From Pedobacter alluvionis (GTDB lineage: Bacteria; Bacteroidota; Bacteroidia; Sphingobacteriales; Sphingobacteriaceae): a stretch of DNA of 64,000 bases. The stretch covers positions 332,981 through 396,980 of the forward strand of contig NZ_RCCK01000014.1 of the NCBI RefSeq assembly GCF_003664035.1, read 5' to 3'. Below are positions 46,972-55,664 of this stretch, piece by piece; position 1 is the stretch's first letter; each line of letters opens with the position of its first letter. The notes beneath the pieces were generated by a model. It was given only the letters and a program-made list of their open reading frames with translations. It did no database searches and had not been told where the DNA came from. The position numbers and the translations under genes are program-made.

Positions 46972-47313
46972 CTATCTCCTCACCTTCTTATAAAGCCTCT
47001 CGATTTTTTTAGCATCCTTTTTAAAGGTTTCGACATAATCTTCTATTTCCTTTTTAGATAAGGTTTCTACTTTCGCCTTAACGTCATCCTTAAAACGGCC
47101 TACAGCAAGTAGTTGGTTTTTATTATCGCGAAATTTCACATTAGGAAAAAGTTCTGTGATGTGGCGCTTATTCCTTTCCCTGATCTCGCTCAGTTTAGTA
47201 AAGGATTTTGGATGTTTGTCGCTGTTAATGTCTGTAAGTGAATCATAATAGTCGTAATCGCCGATATAATTGATAAGATTTAGGGTAACAATGTTCGGAT
47301 CCATATTGTACAT
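46972..47313 (-). CDS. Hypothetical protein (113 aa)
   Basis: This small soluble protein is rich in Lys, Asp and Glu (LSEIRERNKRHITELFPNVKFRDNKNQLL, VKAKVETLSKKEIEDYVETFKKDAKKIERLYKKVRR), with a predicted C-terminal coiled-coil. The short N-terminal part (MYNMDPNIVTLNLINYIGDYDYYDSL) is not a signal peptide. The family is not recognised. The reading frame and composition look coding. It lies alone on the minus strand, downstream of the repeat array. Confidence 0.65.
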   Translation of the reverse strand: MYNMDPNIVTLNLINYIGDYDYYDSLTDINSDKHPKSFTKLSEIRERNKRHITELFPNVKFRDNKNQLLAVGRFKDDVKAKVETLSKKEIEDYVETFKKDAKKIERLYKKVRR

Positions 47314-47393
47314 TTGTTTCAGTTAAATATAGGATTTTGTGTTCAGAATACAAGAAGTAACAGCATTTTTATAAGATAATTGGAGTTAATAAT

Positions 47394-47651
47394 ATGAAAT
47401 TAGCAATGTCTATTATTGGGTGGTCTGGAGTGGTATTTTGCACCCTCGGATACCTTTTATTAAGTATGAAATTAATCCGCGCAGACTCAATCTTCTTCCA
47501 GACACTTAATATTATGGGTGGATTATGCCTCGCAGTTACTGCCCTTGATACCCAAGACCTTCCCAATGCGGCAGCAAATGTACTCTGGATGTCCATTGGT
47601 TTATTCGCTTTAAGCCGTCAGTTTAGCAAACGGGAGCAGAAACAACCTTAA
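47394..47651 (+). CDS. Small membrane protein, CBU_0592-like
   Basis: The 85-residue protein has three hydrophobic segments (IIGWSGVVFCTLGYLLLS, FFQTLNIMGGLCLAVTAL, AANVLWMSIGLFALS). The pattern G..GV..y..gY..lS....r.ds..fq.lN..Gg.cl.v.al....p....N..W..iglfal is typical of the small CBU_0592-type membrane proteins. The function is unknown. Its 3' end overlaps that of the convergent TetR gene by 29 bp, which can produce mutual antisense effects. Confidence 0.75.
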   Translation: MKLAMSIIGWSGVVFCTLGYLLLSMKLIRADSIFFQTLNIMGGLCLAVTALDTQDLPNAAANVLWMSIGLFALSRQFSKREQKQP

Positions 47652-48246
47652 TTGGAGGTATGCAAAGCGTATCGTAGGCTTTTTGCTTATAATAGGCTAA
47701 ACGTTCAGAATAAGCTTTTTTATCACTTTCCATCGAAAGATAAAAATAAGCCCCATCAACCATTACAAAAATAAAATCTGCAGCAACCTGTGGGTTATCA
47801 ACATTTGTTATGCACAGTGCATTGCACTGTTCGATCAAAAGCGCAAGTCTATTGCGCAACGAATCCAGGATCAACTTATATTTTAGCTTGATTTTTTTTT
47901 CCCTGAATGCCAAAGCATAAAAAGTATAAAATAAACCGTCATCAAAAAGCAGGTTCCATTTTTTAGAAAACAACATTTCTATAGTTTTCTGTAAGTCATC
48001 CAGGCTTGCTTGTCCTTTATGTTTGAGGGTATAAATCAATAAATATCGGTCTAGTATGTGGTCGATCAATTCGTAAGTGAGTCCTTCCTTGGTTTCAAAA
48101 TAATGAATAATAAGGCTTGGGTTAATATCCATCACTTTGGCAATCTTGGCAATAGATGTATTTTCATAACCTTCTTTTTTGGCTACCTGATAAAATACTT
48201 TAATAATTTCCAGTCGTCTGGTCTCTTTTAGGCTTTTGCGTCCCAT
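47623..48246 (-). CDS. TetR-family transcriptional regulator
   Basis: The 207-residue product has an N-terminal helix-turn-helix (RRLEIIKVFYQVAKKEGYENTSIAKIAKVMDINPSLIIHYFETKEGLTYELIDHIL), the standard TetR start. The C-terminal helical domain (LLIEQCNALCITNVDNPQVAADFIFVMVDGAYFYLS) binds an unknown ligand. It is divergent from the SusC-SusD-phosphodiesterase operon, with overlapping palindromes in the gap, so it likely represses that operon and itself. It overlaps the convergent membrane-protein gene at its 3' end. Confidence 0.93.
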   Translation of the reverse strand: MGRKSLKETRRLEIIKVFYQVAKKEGYENTSIAKIAKVMDINPSLIIHYFETKEGLTYELIDHILDRYLLIYTLKHKGQASLDDLQKTIEMLFSKKWNLLFDDGLFYTFYALAFREKKIKLKYKLILDSLRNRLALLIEQCNALCITNVDNPQVAADFIFVMVDGAYFYLSMESDKKAYSERLAYYKQKAYDTLCIPPIKVVSAPVC

Positions 48247-48322
48247 TATGCAGTTAATTTAATTGAGCAAACTACTCAAAAATAGCTTGATTCTGCAAAT
48301 CTATTTTAATTAATAGATTGAA

Positions 48323-48350
48323 TGAACGTTCAATTAATATATTAATTGAA
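48323..48350. promoter_or_regulatory. Overlapping palindromes, likely TetR operator
   Basis: A perfect 22-bp palindrome at 48329-48350 (half-site TTCAATTAATA) overlaps a perfect 10-bp palindrome TGAACGTTCA at 48323-48332. Both lie in the 193-bp gap between the divergent tetR gene and the susC operon, 77 bp from the tetR start. This is the usual place for a TetR operator. Confidence 0.65.
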
Positions 48351-48439
48351 TCTTAACTTAACCTTAATATGATATGTTCAATTTAGCACCGCTGAAAAGC
48401 ACCTATCATTCCAAAACAAACAACTAAATATTAAGTAAA

Positions 48440-48580
48440 ATGAAAAAAAAGCTACTATGGATGTTCACCCTGCTGATCCTATCCGCTAGCGCATTTGCTC
48501 AGGGGATTGCCATTAAAGGAATGGTCTCTGATGCAAAGACGGGAGAAACGCTAACAGCGGTAAACAAAGGGCTATGTTAG
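48440..48580 (+). pseudogene. SusC 5' remnant (signal peptide plus start of plug-associated domain)
   Basis: A 46-codon frame encodes MKKKLLWMFTLLILSASAFA, then Q and IAIKGMVSDAKTGETL, which is the exact start of a typical SusC protein. It then ends at a TAG. The remainder of such a protein is absent; 87 bp later the intact susC begins with its own signal peptide. It is best read as the remains of an earlier susC, though translation as a small secreted peptide cannot be excluded. Confidence 0.7.
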
Positions 48581-48667
48581 GAGTAGGCCAAATGGAAACC
48601 AAAAGAACAGGGTTCCCGATAATAGCTCCGAAAAACATTTAAAATTTTAACAAACAAATTAGCTTTT

Positions 48668-51600
48668 ATGAAAAAAAGATTTACTTATCCAGCTTCGTTT
48701 AGCCTGAAGAAGAGTTTATGGGTAACCTGCCTATTTATCGCTATTTTCAATTCTGCTTTTTCCATTCCAAAAACGAATGAAGAAGGTGTTCCAAAGCCTT
48801 TGCAGCAGAAAAAAACAGCAGAAAACGCCAAGGTTATCAAAGGCCATGTTACTGATGAGAAGAAAATGGGTATTCCCGGCGTATCTGTATTGATAAAAGG
48901 AACCAATACAGGTACGGTTACTAACCAGGAAGGCGATTTTTCAATCAAGGCTGACGATGGCGATGTACTTGTTTTTAGTAGCATTGGATATGTGAACAAA
49001 GAAATCAAAGTTGATCATTCCGATACCTACCAGATCGTAATGACCGAGGATGCAAAAGCATTATCTGAGGTGGTAGTTACCGCTTTAGGTGTCAAAAAAG
49101 AACGATCAAAATTAGGCTATGTGGCGCAAACGGTGCAAGGCGAAAGTTTAGTGAAGGCAAGAGAGGCAAACCTAATCAGTTCGCTTACCGGAAGGGTTGC
49201 CGGCCTTAATATCACCAATTCTACTGATTTGTTCCAGGATCCGGGTATTTCATTAAGGGGCAGAAAGCCTCTTATTGTTATCGATGGAATACCAGACCAG
49301 TCTGCAGATCTTTTCCGTGTAAACGCAGATGACGTCGAATCGGTAACCGTATTAAAAGGTGCCAATGCATCTGCATTATATGGCTCTATCGGGCAAAATG
49401 GTGCAATTATGATTACCACAAAACGTGGCAAAGGGAATAATCTTAGCATTGATGTAAATAGTTCTACGCAAATACAGCCAAGTTTTATCAGGATTCCGAA
49501 GGTACAAACAGAGTATGGTGCAGGTTATAAGGGAAAATATACTTATGTTGATGGTTCAGGAGGAGGACCAGAAGGTTCTGGATGGATTTGGGGTCCGAAA
49601 CTCGATCAACCCGATCCCACTACGCCGAGTGGCTTTTTTGAAACGCCTCAGTTTAATAGCCCAAAAGACCCGATTACCGGAAAATTGGTTCCGCTTCCAT
49701 TCCTTTCGAGGGGAAAAAACAACGTAGAAGACTTTTTTCAAACCGGACTAATTTCAAGTAATAACATTAGCATTACCCAAAGTTCGGAGAAAGGTTCCTT
49801 CCGGGCTTCAGCTTCGCATATTTATCAAAAAGGTATTGTGCCGAATACCGATTTAAACAATAGTTCCTTTAATGTTTCTGGTAATTATAAACTCTCAGAT
49901 GCATTTACAATTGATGCAAGATTGAATTACAACCGCCAGTTTACCAAAAACTTTCCAGAAACAGGATACGGACCAACCAACTACCTTTACAATTTAATTT
50001 TATGGACAGGGGCCGATGTAAGTGTGCAGGATTTAAAAGACTATTGGGTGCCGGGCAAAGAGGGGATTCAACAACGCAATTATAATGTCTCTTACTATAA
50101 TAACCCATATTTCCAGGCTTATGAATATTTGCGGGGTTATGATAAAGACAATACTTATGGTTCATTAAACCTGAATTATAAAATCAGTCCGGCTTTTAGT
50201 GTTCAGTTTAGAAATGGACTAAACACTTATGGCCTAAACCGAACCTATAAAGAACCAATGAGTTATATCGGTTATGGTAATAAATCCAGAGGACAATTTA
50301 CCGTTGCTACCCAAAACTATATTGACCTGGTTACAGATTTGATCGGAGACTACAACCATACTTTCAGCGATAAGTTTAAGTTACACGCGCAGGTTGGTGG
50401 TTCTAATTATTATAGAAATCACAAATACGGTTCTACAAATACTGATGGATTAAGCATTCCCGGTTTTTATAACCTTAGTAATTCTGCAAATCCTCTTCAG
50501 GGCAGTAATGCTGTTGAAGAAAGAAGAACAAGCAGCGTTTATGCAATTTTAGATCTGGAATTTTTAAATGGAATTTATTTAACTGCTACTGGCAGAAATG
50601 ACATAATTTCTACGCTCCCAACAAATAATAACAGCTTCTTTTATCCTTCAATAGGTTCATCGGTCGTTGTTTCTCAGTTAACTAAACTGCCAGATTGGTT
50701 TAGCTATTTAAAAGCACGCGGTTCGTGGTCAAGAGTTTCAAGCGGTACGCTTGGTGATGATACTTATACCTATGGTTATCTTCCGGCATTTGATAAAGGA
50801 ACGAGCTGGAACAGTACTCCCGCGCTAACTTTTGGCCGTTTGCTTAAACAGGTTAACCTTACGCCACAAACGTCCGACAGTTGGGAGGTAGGTTTGGATA
50901 CCAAGTTTTTTAAGAACAGGTTAAGTGTTGAAGCCACTTATTACCAGACAAGCGACTTTAACAATATCGCTTCTCCGGATATTTCAATCACAAGCGGTTA
51001 TGGTAGTCAGTTGGTTAACGGAAACGTTTATCAACGTAAGGGAATGGAGTTTGTGGTTAATGGAACCTTGTTAAAAAGCAACGATTTTCAATGGGATATG
51101 GCCGTAAATCTGAGCAAGTACCGCAGGTATTTAAAAGAAATTTATGGGGGTGCCGAAACATTGGGCAATCTGCGTGTGGGTGATAGGACAGACAGGATCT
51201 ATGGTTCAGTTTATCAGACCAACAACCAGGGACAGATTATTTACGGAAGCAATGGTTTTCCATTAAATGATAATTTTTCAAGATTTATTGGAAATGAAGC
51301 TCCAGACTGGACTTACGGTATCGAAAATACTTTTAATTATAAGAGCTTCACACTAAAGTTTCTGGTTGATGGGCGAATTGGCGGATTGATGTACTCGACA
51401 ACCAACCAGAAAATGTGGTGGGGTGGTACACATCCGGGTACAGTTAACCAATACCGCATTGATGCCAATGCAGGGAAAGCAACCTTTGTTGGCGATGGTG
51501 TTGTGGTTACTAGCGGAGCAGCTACCTATGATGCCAAAGGTAATATTACAAGCGATACCCGTGTTTTCGCCCCAAATGCTAAAGCCGTAAACTATATCGA

Positions 51601-51868
51601 TTATATGATCGAGACCAGTAATGGTGCCTACAATAACTACAACTATTTTTCGCAAACCTTCCTGAAACTAAGAGAAGTAACATTAGGATGGCAAGTGCCA
51701 ACTAAGCTGCTGGGCAAATCATTTGTTAAAGGTTTAGATTTTTCAGTAGTTGGCCGTAATCTTTTATTGTTCTCAAAAATGCCAAATATCGATCCTGATC
51801 CCGCAAAGGATAACCTCCAAACGCCTTCGACCCGTTCATTTGGTTTTAACGTTAACCTTAAATTCTAA
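48668..51868 (+). CDS. SusC/RagA-family TonB-linked transporter
   Basis: The 1,066-residue product has a signal peptide near residues 12-32. The carboxypeptidase-regulatory-like domain lies at about 55-135 (VIKGHVTDEKKMGIPGVSVLIKGTNTGTVT). The TonB box/plug has LSEVVVTALGVKKERSKLGYV and ESVTVLKGANASALYGSIGQNGAI. The barrel ends in RSFGFNVNLKF. There is no STN domain. It starts an operon with a SusD-like gene (gap 5-11 bp) and a phosphodiesterase, divergent from a TetR regulator. The linked enzyme suggests a phosphodiester or nucleotide-type nutrient. Confidence 0.96.
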   Translation: MKKRFTYPASFSLKKSLWVTCLFIAIFNSAFSIPKTNEEGVPKPLQQKKTAENAKVIKGHVTDEKKMGIPGVSVLIKGTNTGTVTNQEGDFSIKADDGDVLVFSSIGYVNKEIKVDHSDTYQIVMTEDAKALSEVVVTALGVKKERSKLGYVAQTVQGESLVKAREANLISSLTGRVAGLNITNSTDLFQDPGISLRGRKPLIVIDGIPDQSADLFRVNADDVESVTVLKGANASALYGSIGQNGAIMITTKRGKGNNLSIDVNSSTQIQPSFIRIPKVQTEYGAGYKGKYTYVDGSGGGPEGSGWIWGPKLDQPDPTTPSGFFETPQFNSPKDPITGKLVPLPFLSRGKNNVEDFFQTGLISSNNISITQSSEKGSFRASASHIYQKGIVPNTDLNNSSFNVSGNYKLSDAFTIDARLNYNRQFTKNFPETGYGPTNYLYNLILWTGADVSVQDLKDYWVPGKEGIQQRNYNVSYYNNPYFQAYEYLRGYDKDNTYGSLNLNYKISPAFSVQFRNGLNTYGLNRTYKEPMSYIGYGNKSRGQFTVATQNYIDLVTDLIGDYNHTFSDKFKLHAQVGGSNYYRNHKYGSTNTDGLSIPGFYNLSNSANPLQGSNAVEERRTSSVYAILDLEFLNGIYLTATGRNDIISTLPTNNNSFFYPSIGSSVVVSQLTKLPDWFSYLKARGSWSRVSSGTLGDDTYTYGYLPAFDKGTSWNSTPALTFGRLLKQVNLTPQTSDSWEVGLDTKFFKNRLSVEATYYQTSDFNNIASPDISITSGYGSQLVNGNVYQRKGMEFVVNGTLLKSNDFQWDMAVNLSKYRRYLKEIYGGAETLGNLRVGDRTDRIYGSVYQTNNQGQIIYGSNGFPLNDNFSRFIGNEAPDWTYGIENTFNYKSFTLKFLVDGRIGGLMYSTTNQKMWWGGTHPGTVNQYRIDANAGKATFVGDGVVVTSGAATYDAKGNITSDTRVFAPNAKAVNYIDYMIETSNGAYNNYNYFSQTFLKLREVTLGWQVPTKLLGKSFVKGLDFSVVGRNLLLFSKMPNIDPDPAKDNLQTPSTRSFGFNVNLKF

Positions 51869-51879
51869 TCTGAATGTAT

Positions 51880-53337
51880 ATGAAAAAGACATTATATATT
51901 GTATTATTTGCAGCGATTGCACAAATGGGCTGCAAAAAATTTAGCGAATTCCAGGTAGACCCTAACAAAACTACTGCTGCAACACCCGATCTATTATTGA
52001 ATGCCATTGAGCAAAAAGCCTTCCAGTCAACTAATCTTGATGTAGCGCTTGCTTCCCGTCAAATGATAAATACAGATGAAATTACCTTAAACCAATACTA
52101 TGGCTGGAACCGGGGCAGCTATGCTACTTATGATACCCTGCGCCAGGTCGTGAAGATGGAACAAGCTGCCATAAACACAAACAAACCTCAGTATTTGCCA
52201 CTTGTGAAGTTTTTTAAGGCCTGGAATTTTTTACAATTAACCCAGACTTTCGGCGATATTCCTTACAGTGAGGCTTTAAAAGCCGAACAAGGTATTGTTG
52301 CGCCAAAATATGACAAGCAGGAAGACATTTACTTAAGTATTTTAAATGAGCTTAAATCTGCCAACGGAATGATTGACGGAAATACTGCAAATTTACAGGG
52401 AGACATTGTGTTCGGCGGGAATATACAACAGTGGAAACGCGCAATCAACTCACTTTCCTTAAGGGTATTAATCAGTTTATCGGTTAAGGAAAACGACTCC
52501 AAATTTGAAATCAAGAAACGTTTTGCCGAAATTGTGAACAATCCAACGGATTATCCACTGTTTACTGGAAACTCGGACAATGCCCAGCTTAAATTTTACG
52601 ATCTCCAGGGAAACCGCTATCCATATTTCAATAGTAACAGTATGCAAACCGCATATTATATGGATGAAACTTTTATCAATTTACTAAAATCGCTCCAGGA
52701 TTCCCGTTTATTCCGCTTTGCCGATAAAGCACCAAAATTTGCATCGCTTGCCGCAACAGATTTTAAGGCTTACGGCGGGGGAAATGGTAGCGCACCAAAA
52801 GATGAGAATACGGCTCGTACGCTTTCGGGAGAAGTTTCTAAAATCAACCCTCGCTATTATAATAGCCCGGCAAATGAAGCAAGTATCGCACTGGGTTATG
52901 CCGAGCAGCAGTTTATTCTTGCGGAAGGCGTTGTAAAAGGATGGATTTCCGGAAGCGCAAATGAGTACTATCAAAAAGGTATCAGGGCATCTATGCAGTT
53001 TTATAATATCGACGAGGCCACTATAAATGCCTATCTGGCTCAGGCAACAGTGCAATTAAATGCTAATGCAAATCCTCTGGCGAACATTATTACCCAAAAA
53101 TACATCGCATCTTTCATGAACAGCGGCTGGCAGCCATTTTTTGAGCAGAGAAGAACTGGTTTTCCGGTTTTTGATACGACAGGGGCCGGTGTGTTAAACA
53201 ACAAACGCATTCCAAAACGTTGGATGTATCCGGAAGCTGAATTACGATTGAATCAGCAAAATGTTAGCGGGGCAATAGCAAGACAGTATCCCGAAGGTGA
53301 CAACATTAACGGGGTAATGTGGTTATTGAAACCGTAA
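51880..53337 (+). CDS. SusD/RagB-family lipoprotein (SusD-like_2 type)
   Basis: The ATG at 51880 gives a clean lipoprotein signal ending IAQMGCKKFSEF (Cys near 17); an ATG at 51874 adds two residues. The family features are LLLNAIEQKAFQSTN, PLVKFFKAWNFLQLTQTFGDIPYSEALKAE, YDKQEDIYLSILNELKSA and, near the end, WQPFFEQRRTGFPVFD and PKRWMYPEAELRLNQQNV. These match the SusD-like_2 branch (SusD paired with peptide or phosphorus-linked SusC). It caps the upstream SusC transporter. A hairpin follows before the phosphodiesterase gene. Confidence 0.93.
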   Translation: MKKTLYIVLFAAIAQMGCKKFSEFQVDPNKTTAATPDLLLNAIEQKAFQSTNLDVALASRQMINTDEITLNQYYGWNRGSYATYDTLRQVVKMEQAAINTNKPQYLPLVKFFKAWNFLQLTQTFGDIPYSEALKAEQGIVAPKYDKQEDIYLSILNELKSANGMIDGNTANLQGDIVFGGNIQQWKRAINSLSLRVLISLSVKENDSKFEIKKRFAEIVNNPTDYPLFTGNSDNAQLKFYDLQGNRYPYFNSNSMQTAYYMDETFINLLKSLQDSRLFRFADKAPKFASLAATDFKAYGGGNGSAPKDENTARTLSGEVSKINPRYYNSPANEASIALGYAEQQFILAEGVVKGWISGSANEYYQKGIRASMQFYNIDEATINAYLAQATVQLNANANPLANIITQKYIASFMNSGWQPFFEQRRTGFPVFDTTGAGVLNNKRIPKRWMYPEAELRLNQQNVSGAIARQYPEGDNINGVMWLLKP

Positions 53338-53347
53338 AACAGACCAT

Positions 53348-53377
53348 AACAGCACCGCCAATTTTGCCGGTGCTGTT
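53348..53377 (+). terminator. Hairpin between susD and phosphodiesterase genes
   Basis: AACAGCACCG (53348-53357) pairs with CGGTGCTGTT (53368-53377), with a 10-base loop followed by TATTT. It lies 11 bp after the susD stop and could attenuate the downstream gene. Confidence 0.65.
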
Positions 53378-53414
53378 TATTTAACCGCAATCTCTAATTT
53401 CTACAAAACATAAA

Positions 53415-54650
53415 ATGATTAAAAAAATTCTTTTCCTCTTCCTGATTTTGGTATCAGTAAATGGCTGGGCGCAGAAAATAAAAACTAAAAAAGTGGTGTA
53501 TGTTATCGCCGACGGCATTCCTGCCGACGTATTGGAACGCTTAGAGCTGCCAAATTTTAAAAGGATAATTCAGGCCGGGTCTTATTCGCGCATGCACGTG
53601 GGTGGCGATAAGGGTACTTACAATGAAACACCGACTATCTCTGCCGTAGGCTACAATAGTTTGTTAACAGGCACCTGGGTTAATAAACACAATGTGCCTG
53701 ATAATGCAATCAAAGCGCCTAATTATAATTACCAGCATATTTTTAGGCTTTTTAAGAGTCAATATCCTGCAAAGAAAACCGGCATATTCTCGAGCTGGAC
53801 AGATAACAGGACAAAGTTACTGGGAGATGGACTTAACGAAACAGGTAATTTTAAACCGGATTATGTTGCAGATGGCTTTGAGCTGGATACGATGCGCTTT
53901 AAGCACGATAAAAAGGCCGATTATATGCATCTGATTGATGAGGAAGTGGTTAAGCAGGCTGCTGAAACGATTCAGACTAAAGCGCCCGATCTTTCCTGGG
54001 TTTACCTGGAATACACGGATGATATGGGGCACCAGTTTGGAGACAGCCCTCAGTTTTATAAGGCTGTAGGTATGCTTGACAAACAAATGGGTAAAATCTT
54101 CGATGCGATCAGCTACCGTCAGGCTAAATTTAACGAAGACTGGTTAATGGTGATCACGACCGACCACGGAAGAGATGAGCAAACCGGTCGCGCGCACGGC
54201 GGGCAATCTGAGCGTCAACGTTCTACCTGGATGGTGAGCAATTATAAAAACCTGAATACTTACGCCCATTATTTCGATGTTGGCATTGTCGATATCATGC
54301 CCTCAATTGCACGTCACCTGAATTTAAAATTCCCCCGGAACGTAGAACAGGAGGTAGATGGAACACCGTTTATTGGCCCTGTATCAATCACCGCTTTAAA
54401 AGCAAATTATGTTCAAAACCATTTAGACATTAGCTGGAAAGCACTGGAAAAGAAGGGAAAAGTAAAAATTTGGCTGGCAACCACCAACGCGTTTAAAACA
54501 GGAGGAAAAGATGATTATCATTTATTAGGCGAGGTTGACGTTAATCAGCAACATTATTTGGCAGACCTTAAAAACTACCCATCCTCTTTCTATAAACTCG
54601 TAATTGAAGCACCAGATAACATGCTCAACAAATGGATAAATGTTAAATAA
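53415..54650 (+). CDS. Alkaline-phosphatase-superfamily phosphodiesterase/nucleotide pyrophosphatase
   Basis: The 411-residue product has a signal peptide cleaved after GWAQ (about residue 20). The metal-binding pattern of the NPP family is visible: Asp33 in VIADGIPAD, nucleophile region ETPTISAVGYNSLLTG, DDMGHQFGDS (Asp and His), and TTDHGRDEQTG (Asp and His), with a later His in RAHGGQSE. It should cleave phosphodiester or pyrophosphate bonds in the periplasm or at the surface. It likely processes the substrate imported by the linked SusCD. The exact substrate is unknown. Confidence 0.9.
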   Translation: MIKKILFLFLILVSVNGWAQKIKTKKVVYVIADGIPADVLERLELPNFKRIIQAGSYSRMHVGGDKGTYNETPTISAVGYNSLLTGTWVNKHNVPDNAIKAPNYNYQHIFRLFKSQYPAKKTGIFSSWTDNRTKLLGDGLNETGNFKPDYVADGFELDTMRFKHDKKADYMHLIDEEVVKQAAETIQTKAPDLSWVYLEYTDDMGHQFGDSPQFYKAVGMLDKQMGKIFDAISYRQAKFNEDWLMVITTDHGRDEQTGRAHGGQSERQRSTWMVSNYKNLNTYAHYFDVGIVDIMPSIARHLNLKFPRNVEQEVDGTPFIGPVSITALKANYVQNHLDISWKALEKKGKVKIWLATTNAFKTGGKDDYHLLGEVDVNQQHYLADLKNYPSSFYKLVIEAPDNMLNKWINVK

Positions 54651-54679
54651 TTAGCTTCATTCTTATATTTTTTACGTCT

Positions 54680-54728
54680 AAGCCCAATAGCTGATTCTTT
54701 AGGATCGGATATTGGGCTTTTTTTTTTA
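54680..54728 (+). terminator. Rho-independent terminator of the SusCD-phosphodiesterase operon
   Basis: AAGCCCAATA (54680-54689) pairs with TATTGGGCTT (54710-54719), followed by a run of about nine T. It lies 30 bp after the phosphodiesterase stop. Confidence 0.9.
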
Positions 54729-54929
54729 ATTACTTATTGCACTTATCTTAATTGAATAACACAAACAAAAAACATATTTTTAAACTTCGGGATATCGTAC
54801 TTTTCAGCCAATTTTTAGGATATATAGACCTTTTTTAACAATACTTCTTGAGCGAAATTTGTACTAATTATCGGCAGAATCACGCTTATTGATTTTTCTA
54901 GCTGATGACAAATCCAAATTCAATAAAAA

Positions 54930-55619
54930 ATGGTCAGTTCCACAATCTCATCAAGCCCCAGCGGTTTAAAAACTGCTATTATCCGATTTCTTGTTTATGG
55001 TTCAATAATGGTTTTATTGTCTGAATTTTTAAAGTGGAATGTGCAGCACGAAACAGGAAGTAATAAATTCAATGAAGAATCAATTGTAGAATATGTGCAG
55101 AGCTTGCTACTACTGCTAAGTGCCCTTACTTACCTTTATATTTCATTCAAACATAAATCATCATTCCCACTTGCTTTTGCGTTATTTAGCTTCACAATGG
55201 CATCTTTCATCAGAGAGCAAGATGCTTTTCTTGATGAACACGTTTATGATGGAGCGTGGCAAACCGGCGCTTTTGGTCTGCTTTTTCTTGCAGTTATTAT
55301 TGTATACAGAAATAAAGGACTCTTTTTTGCTAACCTAAACGGTTTCGTAAATAAATTTTCCTTTGGGATACTGCTATCAGGAATCTTAACTACTTATATT
55401 TTCGCGCGTTTGTACGGCAGAAAAGTGTTTTGGATGGCCGTTATGGAAAATCAATATATCCGTGATGTGAAGAATGTATCAGAAGAATCGATCGAACTTT
55501 TTGGTTATACACTTATCCTTATCGCTAGTGTAGAATTTTATCTGCTTGCGAAAGCAAAAAGCAATAACCAGGCATTAACAATGCGCAGCAGCCAAACGAA
55601 ATTTAACCTTTCCGCATAA
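54930..55619 (+). CDS. Multi-pass membrane protein of unknown function
   Basis: The 229-residue product has about six hydrophobic segments (FLVYGSIMVLLSEF, VQSLLLLLSALTYLYISF, FPLAFALFSFTMASFI, GLLFLAVIIVY, FGILLSGILTTYIFA, LFGYTLILIASVEFYLL). Charged residues cluster between them: FIREQDAFLDEHVYDGAWQ near 90-108 and EESIELFGY near 190. Buried acidic residues and a Trp suggest an enzyme or channel. The family is not recognised. It is convergent with the IPC-synthase gene (45 bp apart), so a role in lipid metabolism is possible only by neighbourhood. Confidence 0.75.
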   Translation: MVSSTISSSPSGLKTAIIRFLVYGSIMVLLSEFLKWNVQHETGSNKFNEESIVEYVQSLLLLLSALTYLYISFKHKSSFPLAFALFSFTMASFIREQDAFLDEHVYDGAWQTGAFGLLFLAVIIVYRNKGLFFANLNGFVNKFSFGILLSGILTTYIFARLYGRKVFWMAVMENQYIRDVKNVSEESIELFGYTLILIASVEFYLLAKAKSNNQALTMRSSQTKFNLSA

Positions 55620-55664
55620 TATACTTAATATATCATTTAAACCGATCAATGCCTGATTACCTAC

